A DNA stretch of 12,114 nt from Rhizophlyctis rosea (lineage: Eukaryota > Chytridiomycota > Chytridiomycetes > Rhizophlyctidales > Rhizophlyctidaceae), in NCBI GenBank assembly GCA_027596075.1, contig JADGJC010000324.1, positions 31,295-43,408 of the forward strand, read 5' to 3'. Position 1 is the first letter of the stretch. Each line of letters begins with the position of its first letter. The position numbers and the translations under genes were made by a program. The notes beneath the pieces are model-generated. The model ran no database searches. It was not told the origin of the DNA and saw only the letters and a program-made list of their open reading frames with translations. Below are positions 1 through 9,015 of this stretch, one piece after another.

Positions 1-25
1 TACTCCCACAAGTGTCTGATTCTTT

Positions 26-721
26 TCATTTCTCAAAGTCTCGACCGTTATAATGCACCCAGCGGGCTTTCTTGAGCTCGTTCGGCAATGCCACACCGGC
101 ATCAAGGGGCCCGTGCAGCCATATCCCGTTGACTAGACCGATAACAGGCGGCCAGCCATAGTCGAAAGTAAGAGCCCCGAATTCTTCGACGCTTCCCTTA
201 TCTTCCCTGTACTTGGCTGGAAAATCTACTACTACTGGAACGCCCGCCAACTCGGGAAGATCTGCCCAAGAAGGCCGTTTCCCAACCCATCGGACAAATT
301 GGACAAAATAGCCACATTGGTGATATATGTAACATTTGTTGTACTTAAAGAACGCGGCTCCACCAGTCACCCCACCGCAGCGAATCACCGGCGTTTCAGG
401 GGAAATAACGAATAATCCAGGCTCATAATCCCATCCCCACCCACTGGCCAAGATCTGCGCGGTTTGAGGTCCGGCGTAAATCTCGTTCCGTTTTACATTG
501 GTCTCTACATCATAGCCCTCCGATGAATCCCAAGCTGCTGGTGCGCTCGATGTAACCCCCATATCTTTAAATGTGCGTTGGGCTGTCAGGGGGTTGCTAA
601 CGGTGGCAAGGAGTCTCTGGCCGTGTTGCTGTAAGCGGAAATATTCTGGATGCTGATGGGATTTGTGGTATAGATTATCATTAACGGTTATAAGGTCGTT
701 GTTGTGACTGCTCTCGACATT
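26..721 (-). CDS. Hypothetical protein, 3' terminal exon (5' end unresolved)
   Basis: An open frame of 231 sense codons ends in TGA at 28-26. The first in-frame ATG is at 562-560, which would give 178 residues. The same frame stays open upstream to 721 with similar G/C-ending codons, and at 721 it directly follows TTAG, a plausible splice acceptor. I therefore take 721-26 as the last exon, with the true start in an upstream exon. One possible start is ATG at 846-844, spliced from a weak GTATAC donor at 840. The protein is rich in Trp, Tyr and Gly, for example GWGWDYEPG and LTFDYGWPP, and has a few Cys (RCGG, YNKCYIYHQCGYF). I see no signal peptide, membrane segment or catalytic motif and do not recognise a family. 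That it is coding is fairly likely; function is unknown. Confidence 0.55.
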   Translation of the reverse strand, partial: NVESSHNNDLITVNDNLYHKSHQHPEYFRLQQHGQRLLATVSNPLTAQRTFKDMGVTSSAPAAWDSSEGYDVETNVKRNEIYAGPQTAQILASGWGWDYEPGLFVISPETPVIRCGGVTGGAAFFKYNKCYIYHQCGYFVQFVRWVGKRPSWADLPELAGVPVVVDFPAKYREDKGSVEEFGALTFDYGWPPVIGLVNGIWLHGPLDAGVALPNELKKARWVHYNGRDFEK

Positions 722-1800
722 CTAATTCAAGTGGGTGGCAGGAGGTCGAGTGATCAAGCGAACTTCCCGAGTTCTCGTAAGTCATACAAGAACCTTCTAC
801 ATTTGAGACGCGTTTTGAAGAACAAAAGATGATCGTATACATGCATTTTGTGGCAAGTCCACTCACAATCACATAGAATCAGCGAAGTTGATCTTCACAC
901 TTCATAAAAATTGCAATGCAATAGTGTCCAGACAACAGCAAGGATCACATAGATCAACACAAGCCACCAATACTAGTGTCCTCATTCACCTCACACCGCT
1001 CATTAGTAGTCAATCCACTGATTGAAAATTGTGATCCCATACGCAGGTAGTCCTGAATGCATTGAGTTCCATTGATGCCGATGGTATTGGAAGGAAGCAC
1101 CTGGTCCAGACCGACACTTGGGAAGTTTTGGACAGATCCTGGAGGAAGTTCCTAATCAATTCCCATTGATGAATGAGCCGAAAGGTTGAGTCTTGACATA
1201 TAGATTTTGTGTGGTCCGGTAAGAGCATCAAATCATCAGGAGCCAGTGGGAACTGGGCGAGACGAGATCGGTCCGTTACCTTCGAATGTGAAAGAGACGT
1301 ACAACATGTTAGGATGCAGTCTCGGTAATGGCAGGAATTTCTTGGAAGGAGGGTGCTAAGTGCTGTGGAGATGTGTTCAGCTTGCGCCTACCTTTTCCTA
1401 CTCTCATCGCCAACGCATAATCTCCAAATGGAACGAAATTTACGTGCTGATTGTGACAAATGGTTCCAAGTCACTCATATATCAGTCATATCAGTCAGTA
1501 TGCTCAAAGTAAATGGATTTGGACCACCATTCGTCACCGTGCGTAGTGGAAATGCCGCATTTTGCACGATGATGCAAATTGGCAATGCGAGAAATGGGCA
1601 TATATGGACTCGGCATTGGATGGGATGAGTGGGATGTGATTGCCGCAAGGAGAGTAAGTAAAGAGCGCCACAATTCACGAGGTGACAAGCAATGAATTAT
1701 TGCAGGACCCTGTTTTCATTTGTGAGCAATGGCAGGTCCCATTTCCCGTGCCCCCAAAACTACGCCACACTTTGCAGCTCCACGAACACGCGCGTCGCTC

Positions 1801-1857
1801 CCACTCTCAATCTCTCGCTCTCTCACTTGCACACCTTCACACTTCCACGCCCTCCAC
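1801..1857 (+). promoter_or_regulatory. Pyrimidine-rich tract upstream of the PP2A B''-like gene
   Basis: A stretch of almost only C, T and A with repeated CTCTC motifs (such as TCTCTCGCTCTCTCAC) lies 185-240 bases before the presumed ATG. CT-rich tracts commonly sit just before transcription starts of fungal genes, so this may mark the core promoter or transcription start region. No clear TATA box was found nearby. This is inference from composition and position. Confidence 0.3.
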
Positions 1858-1924
1858 TGATTCGCGTAAATCATTGTGGCAAGTGTCGTTGGCTCAATTC
1901 TCTCTTGGATCAGTGGAACAAATA

Positions 1925-1948
1925 ATGGCCATCGTCCTTTTCTTTTGA
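1925..1948 (+). promoter_or_regulatory. Short upstream ORF (7 codons) in the presumed leader
   Basis: ATGGCC followed by five more sense codons and TGA encodes MAIVLFF. The ATG has A at -3 and G at +4, a strong context, and the stop lies 93 bases before the main ATG at 2042. If transcription starts upstream, as the CT-rich tract at 1801-1857 suggests, scanning ribosomes would meet it first, and it could reduce or regulate translation of the phosphatase subunit. The transcription start is not known. Confidence 0.3.
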
Positions 1949-2041
1949 AAGACATCAACCTCCGACTCGCCCAATCTCATTTGGATATTATTGATCGTCA
2001 GCCACACCCCTCCTTGCTTACACAAACTACCTTCAACTCGC

Positions 2042-4726
2042 ATGCCCCCGCACAAGTCCTTCCATCCATCCTCACCTACCTCACGTACACACCAGCTTGA
2101 TCAACACCGAGCTACAGACCACCACGACCCTATCAGACGTTCATCGCCTTCACCGTCTCCATCCCGCTCCTTCAAAATCGTTGGACTAGACCTAAAGCAC
2201 CTATTCGACAGCTTCTTCCTAGAGTGGCTGACAAAAGAACCATCCGCGGCAATGTTGATACACTCCGAACTCGCTCACCTCGACCCAATGGCTGCAAACG
2301 AATACGAAAGACTCTCAAAAGGAGGGCTCTACTCTCTCGAAGATACCCACGCTAAGACGATGGATTCCCCCACCAGAGCGGAAGTGACCGAACAGGCATC
2401 AATCACTTCCGTGCCTCAGCGGGACGGGCTAGCGTGGACGCGGAGGGAGCGAAGTCTTTCACCACAGAGCAAGAGGGTTGTGTCTGGGATGGTCATGTCT
2501 GCAGAAGCAGGTGTGACAAGTTTAGTTGATTCCGTCATTTGTTGGAACTTGCTAATCATGGAAACTCAGATACTACCCCAGTTGCTGCACCATCAGCCGA
2601 GACGAGCAGCCGAGAAGTCGCAATGGCTAGAGGAGATACATGTCCTCCCGCACCTATTCGTGCCCAATCGTTGAGCAGAATTGCTCAGTTCTACTTCCCT
2701 CGACACAATGGGGCGGCGGGCAATGGACCAGCTGTACCGGATGCTCTTTCGGTTAGTAACTCTTGCAGACCGTCACAGTGGATCTCGCTATTGATACATG
2801 CGCCCTCCAGGACTTGAAGAATGTATTCTCAGACGACAAAGGATCGCTCAAGAGATTGGCCAAGGAGGAGTTTCTACCGGTGATTGAGCATCTAGGCTTT
2901 CCTCGGTACACCAGCTGGGCGTTGTTCCATAGAGTGGCGGGACCTGAGGGGGTGGACGTTGCATATCAGGATGTCGAAAGGTAGGTTTCGCAGTACCAAG
3001 GAGGTATTTTGAACCTAGTCTCACATAGTCTCCCGCAGAGTTTGGAAGAAGTTACGACAAACATGCCATGACGATGTCAGTCTCCTTTTTGCACTGCTGA
3101 AGCAAGAGGACAGTCGACTCCTTAGACCACGGGACTTTCATCCTGTCATTCGAGGTGAGATACAGTGATATGGCATGACTTCGACACACAGCTAATATTC
3201 CTTTGTCAGAAATTGTACACTCACATCCAGGCCTGGAGTTCCTTTCATCAATGCCCGTTTTTCAAGAGAAATACTGTAAGTGTCCTTTCTCCCGCTCGAC
3301 TTGGTGCAGATACACAGATGATAACTTCATGCACACCTGCAGTGGAAACAGTCGTCGCGCGCATATTCTACCCTCGAACACGCAACTACACCACCGGAAT
3401 GACACTAGCCGAGTTCCGCAAAACCGGCTTCCTAGACTTGATCAAAAACCTAGAAACAGAGGATGACATCAATTCCGTAAGCTTTTCCGCTCTCCAACCA
3501 ATCTCCGTAAACTCCTTCCTAACTGCATCTCCCACACACCAGACCCGCGACATCTTCTCCTACAAACACTTCTACGTAATCTATTGCAAATTCTGGGAAC
3601 TCGACACCGACCACGACATGCTCATCGACCTGCAGGCCCTAACCACCTACGACTCAAACACCATGACGTCTTCCATCCTCCAACGCGTCATCAGGGGGGC
3701 GGGTCGACCCTCCACCACCGGGTTGGGAGGCGGACGAATGAGTTACACGGATTTCGTGTGGTTCTTGATGAGCGCGGAAGATAAGATGACGCCCCACGCG
3801 ATCGAGTATTGGTTCCGGTGTTTGGATGTTGATGGGGATGGGGTGTTGAGTTTGCATGAGATTGCTGGGTTTTGGGAAGAGCAGTATGGGCGGTTGCAGG
3901 AGTTTCGGATGGTTGATCCGTGGAGGTTTGGGGATTTTGTGTGTAGTTTGTGAGTAGTGATGTTACGCGTTTTTGTGGATCTTTGGTGTTGACTGATATG
4001 ATTTTTTGGGCAGACTGGATCTTATACGCCCAGTAGACAGGACGAAGATCACGTTATCGGACTTGAAACGATGTGGTTGTGCATCGCAGTTCTTTGATAT
4101 GTTGTTCGATATTCGGAAATACGAAACGCATTTGCGGAAGGTTGATCCGGCGTTCCGGGAGACGGATGAAGTGTGGGTGACTGATAAGGCGGGACAACGA
4201 CTAAAACTTGAGTACGTATCACTGCTCTAACACGCACACCTACACCAAAAAAACTAACTCCAACCACGTCACTCTCAACAGAGGGTGGGACAAATTCGCC
4301 GAACGCGCGTACGAAGAACTCGCTTTCGAAGAAAGCCAACAACAACGATCCTCCTCCAACCATCACCACCAGAACAACACCGAAACATACGGCCTAGCAC
4401 TCGACGCAAACGACTACGAAGACGACGAAACGGTTGCGGAGTTTTCGGCTTTTGTGGAGGATTTGGACCGGCTTGATTGGGATGATGCGCGGTTGGTGGA
4501 GTGGCCGGGGAGCGAGGAGGAGGATGGGGCTGAGTTTATGGAGGGCGAGGAGAGGGAGGAGGTGGAGTGTTTGAGGAGGAGGGAGGGGGGTGTTGGGGGG
4601 AGGAGGAGGGATTTGGAGGGTGGGAATGATGGTGGGGGTGGGAGAAGGGTTGGTGGTTTGAGGGATGGGGTGGAGAGGGAGGATAGTCGAAGTGGAGCAT
4701 CGGAGGAGGACCTTCGGATGGGTTAA
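2042..4726 (+). CDS. PPP2R3: PP2A regulatory subunit B'' (PPP2R3-like), EF-hand protein
   Basis: Nine exons: 2042-2510, 2570-2751, 2811-2980, 3039-3154, 3210-3275, 3343-3476, 3543-3949, 4014-4211, 4282-4726. Phases match throughout and give 728 residues; introns are GT-AG, 55-70 bases. The family recruits substrates to the PP2A scaffold/catalytic core under calcium control. Seen here: Ser/Pro-rich N-terminus (1-55); the family motif IAQFYFP (194-200); degenerate EF-type helices (about 218-380); FSYKHFYVIYCKFWELD (384-400); EF loop 1 from Asp400 (DTDHDMLID, no acidic last position); SYTDFVWFL; a canonical EF loop 2 DVDGDGVLSLHE (474-485); LLDLIRP and ITLSDLKRC; and a closing WDKFAERAYEEL (583-594). 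Residues after about 600 form an acidic, then Gly/Arg-rich low-complexity tail not typical of the animal proteins. The start is the first in-frame ATG; the N-terminal exon is the least certain. Family assignment is very secure. Confidence 0.93.
4581..4650 (+). other. G-run cluster with quadruplex potential in the last PP2A exon
   Basis: Seven or more runs of three to six G lie within about 70 bases on the coding strand, for example GGGAGGGGGG, TTGGGGGG, GGAGGG, GGTGGG and GGTGGGGGTGGG. The spacing fits a G-quadruplex in DNA or mRNA. It encodes the Gly/Arg-rich part of the tail, just before the stop at 4724. Only the sequence pattern is seen; folding and function are inferred. Confidence 0.5.
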
Positions 4727-5046
4727 TTCGGGGGTTGGAGGACTGTCCATGTAGAGATCCATGTATCTCCGTCTTCACCTCAAAATACACTCAAATATGC
4801 AAGAATCTGCCGAACAGACAGCGGGCGTCATCAAAAGAGACGCACCAAAAAAAGCTTGCTTACAATTTTACAAGTATGCAAAAGAAGGATGATACAGGGT
4901 TATGCAGAATGGGTGACACGGTCATGCGAGGGGCTTTTATACTACTGCTGCAACTGCTATGTGCAAAAAAAGAAAACACATCTCCAACGCAAATGGCAAT
5001 CAAGAAACCCGTACACGTCACCGCCCAAAACACCCATCACGAAACC
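4727..5046. other. Gap between convergent genes (3' UTRs)
   Basis: This 320-base gap lies between the stops of the plus-strand PP2A B''-like gene and the minus-strand Myb-like gene and must hold both 3' untranslated regions and poly(A) sites. A small inverted repeat GAGAT-CCATGT-ATCTC occurs at about 4752-4767, and an A-rich run (CCAAAAAAAGC) near 4850. No canonical AATAAA was seen. Open frames through it on the plus strand have no protein-like features and run antisense into the Myb-like gene. Confidence 0.6.
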
Positions 5047-6743
5047 TCAATCCGGTTCATCGCCCTGCACACGCTCACCCTCCTCCCCCTTCTCGCCACT
5101 CTCACCACTCTCCTCAACCCTCGACTCCCAATCACGTTTCACCCTGTCATAGATCTGTTTCCCACTCCTCGCATGGAACTCCTGGAGTTTTTCAGCGGTT
5201 TCCTCGAAGGAGTATCCTTGACGCACGCAGGCGGTGACGAGTTTGATGGCTTCTTCGGTCCAGGGGCGGCGGGCGCGGGAGCCGTCTTGGAAGTGGATTG
5301 TGGCGACGTCTGAGGCGCGTTGAGCTAAAGGTGGCGTGTTAGATGGGAGATTTGGAGGGGATGTAGGATGGGAAGGCTGGAGGCGATGTGGGAAGGACTT
5401 ACCACTAGTACGACCTGTTGCGCGGAAGGCGACGAGCCATGATTCCTTGTGGGGGTTGGGGTGGTGGTGGAGAGGGGATGATGGAAAATGTTGGGATGGT
5501 AAGCAGGAGCGAATAAGGTATTTGTGCAAAGGATATGACGGCCAAAGCTCAAAACGTACTTTTTCATTGTCACTTGCCACGTTGTGGTCGCGCTTGCTGC
5601 GCACGTTGCGGCTCGAAGACTCGTCGGGATGGGCCTTGCGTTTGCTCCTGCCGGAGTGGCTGTGATGCTTGGCCTGATGATTCGTTGATGATTGAGAGGA
5701 AGAAGCGTTCGATGTATGTCAGTACCGCATCTGGTGTGGACTCGCACTCCTCCAGCGTGATGCGTGTGCTTACCCGCGTCGAAGTGTGATGCGCCCTGCT
5801 CACTTCAGGAGCAGGAGCGTACGGCACCATTGTTGCAGTTCCTTGATGGTATGCCAAGCATAGCTGGCTCGCGTCCTCACTTGCCATGACGTATTGACCA
5901 GCTGATTGCTATTGTTGAAAAAGTTATCGTGGGTTTTAGTGTGGTATCCAGATCAGACTTTTATGACATCGGCGATGAATATGTATGGGACTGAAGCATC
6001 AACACACCATAACAAATTCGGATGGGTCGATCCCTTCGTCGGGCGGAACGGGTCCCGCTTCCGTCTCGATTCCTTGGCCGTGACTTGCTTCGCGCACTGT
6101 CTTGCGGTTGCTGCTCTTCTTGTACCTGCGACTGGTCTTGCGCTTTCGATTGACGATAGATACTCATGAGTTGGTCATCCTATTGAGCTTGAGCATCACC
6201 TGTCCACCACTGTCCTTCACCCAATCTTACCCAACGGCACATTGCGCCAGCTGGGCTTCACCCAACAGCATAAACGAACGCCATTCATGCTCAAAGTCCA
6301 GCAGCAGCAGTCCGGGTACATGCACCCACCTCAAAAGTGCGGCCACGTTTCGAGACCTTGACTTCCTTCGATTGATGGTTGCTCAAACCCAAGCTGCTGC
6401 TCTCCCCAAACTCCAATGCCGGCAACAGACCATACTCGGCAGGGAGCACACCGACGTTTCCATGGTCGTTCATCAACGGACCGTCGTTCCACCCATTCAC
6501 AGCAGCGTGTTCGAAAGCGTAGGATGATGGTGTGACCGAAGACAAGACGGACTGCAAGAGGTCGTCGCCGCCGTCGAATTTGAGAGACCCGTCAAAGCCG
6601 GCGGGAACTTCATCTTGCCCGTAGGTAGTCACTTGCGCGCCAGGGTCGCTGCAGCAGGGGTTGTCGACGATTTCGTTCCGGACATTGTTGGTGACGGGAG
6701 TGTAGCGGTAAGGGTCAGGTTCTGCGATCGCCCACGGGTCCAT
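5047..6743 (-). CDS. Putative nuclear protein with C-terminal Myb/SANT-like domain
   Basis: Preferred model, minus strand: exons 6743-6330, 6255-6231, 6162-6008, 5908-5774, 5673-5560, 5445-5403, 5324-5047, all in phase, 387 residues. The last four exons are well supported (good acceptors, pyrimidine tracts, matched phases). The 25-base mini-exon and its flanks are guesses, because three frames are open near 6160-6010. Start: ATG at 6743, opening an acidic, Gly/Asp-rich region (MDPWAIAEPDPYRY). Next come basic clusters: KRGRTF, NRKRKTSRRYKKSSNRK and SGRSKRKAHPDE, which could be nuclear localisation or DNA contacts. A Myb/SANT-like helix unit follows at about 315-363 (RRPWTEEAIKLV, GYSFEETAEKL, KQIYDRVKRDWE) with two conserved-type Trp, then an acidic Glu/Gly tail. 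Alternative: two genes, with ATG 5887 starting a separate 182-residue Myb-like protein. A transcription factor role is inferred. Confidence 0.6.
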
Positions 6744-8104
6744 TGTTCAGGGAGGACGAGTGTCGATGAGTTGAGGCGCTTTTGTTGGTTGCTGGTTGTT
6801 CGCCGTCTTTTCGGGAGCTGGTGTTCAAATTGCGATGAGGTAACTAATAAATTAATCTGATGGAGTTGGCATTTGCATATGAAGGAGAGAAACGAGAAGT
6901 CGGGTATGAGACCCCTTTTTATATCAGGTGCCATACTGTTTGGGAGGCATTGGTGTGGAGGGCGTAGAGGGGTGTTGCGAAGGGGTTTTAGTGTGCGTGT
7001 GTGTGTGTATTGAAATTGGGAGAAGGAAAAGGGTGGGAATGGAAAATGATGTTGCAATCGATAAATTGAGTGGCACGGGTCATCATGCCTCCACACAACA
7101 CACTCAAAGCCCACTGGCCCACTCACTGGCCTGGCTGGCTGGCTGGCTTGGTCCCTCTAACACGCTGATCCACAGGGTGGAACAGTCGGTGAGCACTCCA
7201 GTCTGCACGCACCTCCTCCGATCAAGTTGCGTTGGGATTGGGGGGATTCAAATAACCCAGCTCAAACTGCCAGCCACTTAAGCGCAGCGAAAGGATTCCA
7301 TCCCGAGTAGCCCAGAACTCATCTGATATCGATGCATTGAGAAGGTGGCATCCTCATTCATGTGGTTCGAAGGCTAACGGTGACAGACGCGTTATACCTG
7401 CTGCGGTATTATTGCTGCATGTGCCGAGCTTGAAGTGAAACCGCGACGTTCGGCCCTCAACAGATACTCCATGAATTCACTGAAACCAGTGGAGACACAA
7501 CGTCTGTTGGCCATATGTTTGATCAACCCTTAGAGGTTCCGCGCCACTATCTCCATATTGGGGAGTGCCCAGACGTGGTCTTCAATTGTGCCCAATTGTC
7601 TCTGATCAGATTTTGTTACGCCTTTCAAAGTCTGACTGCAGTCGACTCAACTGCTGTTTGTGTTCAGCGCTTGGATGGTTGGCAAACTCGAGTCGAGTCA
7701 TGATTTGATCTTGTGAAGTTTGACATTGTTTTGCTAGTAAAGTGAATTCTGGTGAACCTCGACTGTGATTTGGGCCGCACATGCCGGTGGTCTCCCACAG
7801 ATGGAGTGTTGCTCAAAAGGAAGTCACCTCGCAACCGTGATCTCTTCTGAGCTCTTGCTTGCTGCGCAAGATGATGTGATGTGCTTGGTATTGTCCAAAG
7901 ACTGCCCCGGTCTTGTCTGAAACCAAGACAGACTTGCTGCACACAAAATACAGTCTACCTTACAGTGTCTATGCTCATCGAAGGTGTTAAATATGAACAA
8001 AGACACGCCGTCTCACTTGTGTCATTTCGGCAGACAGTCGAACATTTCAATCTAAGCAAATCAACAAGTGTTCGTATACTTCTTGCACATATCATCAAAA
8101 CAAC
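6744..8104. other. Gene-poor region between divergent genes
   Basis: This region separates the Myb-like gene (minus) from the PARP-like gene (plus) and should carry both promoters. Simple repeats seen are an alternating GT tract at 6991-7008 and four tandem CTGG units at 7131-7146. Open frames of 60-165 codons occur here but show no recognisable domain, and the longest (7126-6629 minus) overlaps the Myb-like first exon in another frame. Between about 7270 and 8040 I see nothing I can name. Confidence 0.5.
6915..6922 (-). promoter_or_regulatory. TATA-like box upstream of the Myb-like gene
   Basis: Read on the minus strand the bases are GATATAAAAAGG, close to the TATA consensus. They lie about 175 bases before the ATG at 6743 on the same strand, so a transcript starting about 30 bases downstream would have a leader near 140 bases. 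The position supports 6743 as the 5' end of that gene. Not confirmed by any start-site data. Confidence 0.4.
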
Positions 8105-8587
8105 ATGTGCTTCACGCCGCCCAGTACGTTCAATGAGCGAACCCGCAGTGCCTGGACCGACTGGCTCAAGAGCAACGCCCAGTGGCCAGCTACCGTCAAC
8201 ATCAAGCACATCCGTGTCATCAAATCGCACACCTGGACCGATTCCGTCAAGAGCCACCACGCAACACGTCTCAATGTACCCATCTCCACCCTTGAAGAAC
8301 GTTTCCTCTATCACGGAACGGCCGAATGCAACATCGAAAGCATCCTTACAAACGGATTCCACCCTCAAAGAACCTGGCTTGCGTGCAATCCTTCCACATC
8401 TATCTCTCCTCGATACACAAGGGGTGGCAACAAGCTTATCCTCTCCTCTGTACTTTTGGAATCCTCCAGGTACCCGCGTCCAGTCACTCAGGTATCCGGT
8501 GTGGCTGTTATTGATGGTCAGGAGACTGCGAGGATTGTCCCGATTGCTGTGACTGAGTTTGAGGGAGTTCCGCTCGGTTACCATTAG
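8105..8587 (+). CDS. Small PARP / ADP-ribosyltransferase-like protein
   Basis: A single uninterrupted exon of 160 residues has strongly G/C-ending codons in this frame only. The centre matches the PARP catalytic fold: ERFLYHGTAECNIESILTNGF (62-82 region) carries the HGT motif (His70) that binds the nicotinamide-ribose of NAD+. It is followed by TWLACNPSTSISPRY, in the place of the YFA...S..Y strand/helix, then LILSSVLLE, and a late strand AVIDGQETARIVPIAVTEF like the PARP D..Q..P.Y end. The usual catalytic Glu position, just before AVID, appears to be Ser131/Gly132. It would therefore be a mono-ADP-ribosyltransferase or an inactive reader rather than a polymerase; that is inference. There are no accessory domains, signal peptide or membrane segment. 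The ATG at 8105 is the first in frame. Fold assignment is probable; activity is unknown. Confidence 0.7.
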   Translation: MCFTPPSTFNERTRSAWTDWLKSNAQWPATVNIKHIRVIKSHTWTDSVKSHHATRLNVPISTLEERFLYHGTAECNIESILTNGFHPQRTWLACNPSTSISPRYTRGGNKLILSSVLLESSRYPRPVTQVSGVAVIDGQETARIVPIAVTEFEGVPLGYH

Positions 8588-8778
8588 TATGATAGTTGGG
8601 GTCAGTAGGAGTTGAATAGTGACGGGCAATTGGGGTGCGAAGGCAAAGTTACACGCTGAAATGGGAAGAAAGAATGCAGAAAGACGGGGAGTCATGCGTA
8701 TTGTACATCATTGCATATACTGCCGGAATATATTGTTTAATTTTGAGAGCAATTCACTCTGTACTGCTGCACTTCCCG
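8588..8778. other. Non-coding, 3' flank of the PARP-like gene
   Basis: No gene is recognised. This stretch holds the likely 3' UTR of the PARP-like gene and leads into a cluster of tandem duplications starting at 8779. Weak open frames cross it on the plus strand without family features. Confidence 0.4.
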
Positions 8779-8808
8779 CTGGCGAGGTTGCATCTGGCGA
8801 GGTTGCAT
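8779..8808 (+). repeat. Perfect 15-bp tandem duplication
   Basis: The 15-base unit CTGGCGAGGTTGCAT occurs twice with no spacing (8779-8793 and 8794-8808) and no mismatch. In one frame it would encode LARLH twice. Perfect identity suggests a recent slippage or duplication event. Confidence 0.9.
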
Positions 8809-8840
8809 CTTGGATTTCATGTTGAAGAGTGCGAGTGTGA

Positions 8841-8985
8841 AATGTACAATCATCCAAATACTCACCGCTTCTCTGCCTACACTGTGCGGGCTAATGTCCT
8901 TTCCCGTCCTCTGCTTACTATTTTGCACGGGAATGTACAATCATCCTCACCGCTTCTTTGGATACATTGTGCCGGCTGAACTTCT
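8841..8985 (+). repeat. Two diverged direct repeats, about 55-65 bp, 91 bp apart
   Basis: Copy 1 starts at 8841 and copy 2 at 8932. Both begin with the identical 15-mer AATGTACAATCATCC. Copy 2 then lacks six bases, both share TCACCGCTTCT, and similarity continues through TAC-A-TGTGC-GGCT before fading near 8900 and 8985. If read from the ATG in each copy, both give similar peptides (MYNHP..HRF..Y.V) with a two-residue gap, but the two lie in different frames relative to each other. Confidence 0.8.
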
Positions 8986-9015
8986 CTCACACCCCGAATA
9001 GTCGGACGACCCATC

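Larger units (their letters stand above)
722..2041. other. Gene-poor stretch between divergent genes
   Basis: This stretch separates the divergently oriented hypothetical gene (minus) and the PP2A B''-like gene (plus). Part of 722-850 may be intron and first exon of the minus gene. Short open frames occur on both strands, such as 1231-1010 minus (73 codons) and 1353-1628 plus, but their codon use lacks the G/C-ending bias of the real exons. No RNA gene or transposon end was recognised. The right part, about 1700-2041, becomes pyrimidine-rich and is probably the promoter and leader of the PP2A gene. Confidence 0.5.

Noticed and set aside
1010..1231. Minus-strand open frame of 73 codons
   Set aside because: It opens without an ATG, has weak codon bias and no motif; it could be chance or a remnant, and is not enough to call a gene.
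2752..2768. 17- or 35-base intron (GTTAGT...TTGCAG) in the PP2A gene
   Set aside because: Too short for spliceosomal splicing; the 59-base choice 2752-2810 keeps the frame and matches the other intron sizes.
4735..5313. Plus-strand open frame of 192 codons after the PP2A gene
   Set aside because: It runs through 3' UTR sequence and antisense to the Myb-like domain exon; the translation has no protein-like conservation pattern that I recognise.
6629..7126. Minus-strand open frame of 165 codons overlapping the start of the Myb-like gene
   Set aside because: It spans the TATA-like box and leader and is off-frame with the well-biased first exon.
7881..8552. Plus-strand open frame of 223 codons overlapping the PARP-like gene
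   Set aside because: It is in another frame of the same DNA, is Ser/Thr/Pro-rich as expected of an off-frame translation, and shows no motif.
7955..8695. Long minus-strand open frame (246 codons) across the PARP-like gene
   Set aside because: It is antisense to a frame with strong coding bias and HGT/PARP motifs; G/C-rich wobble commonly leaves the opposite strand open. It has no recognisable domain.
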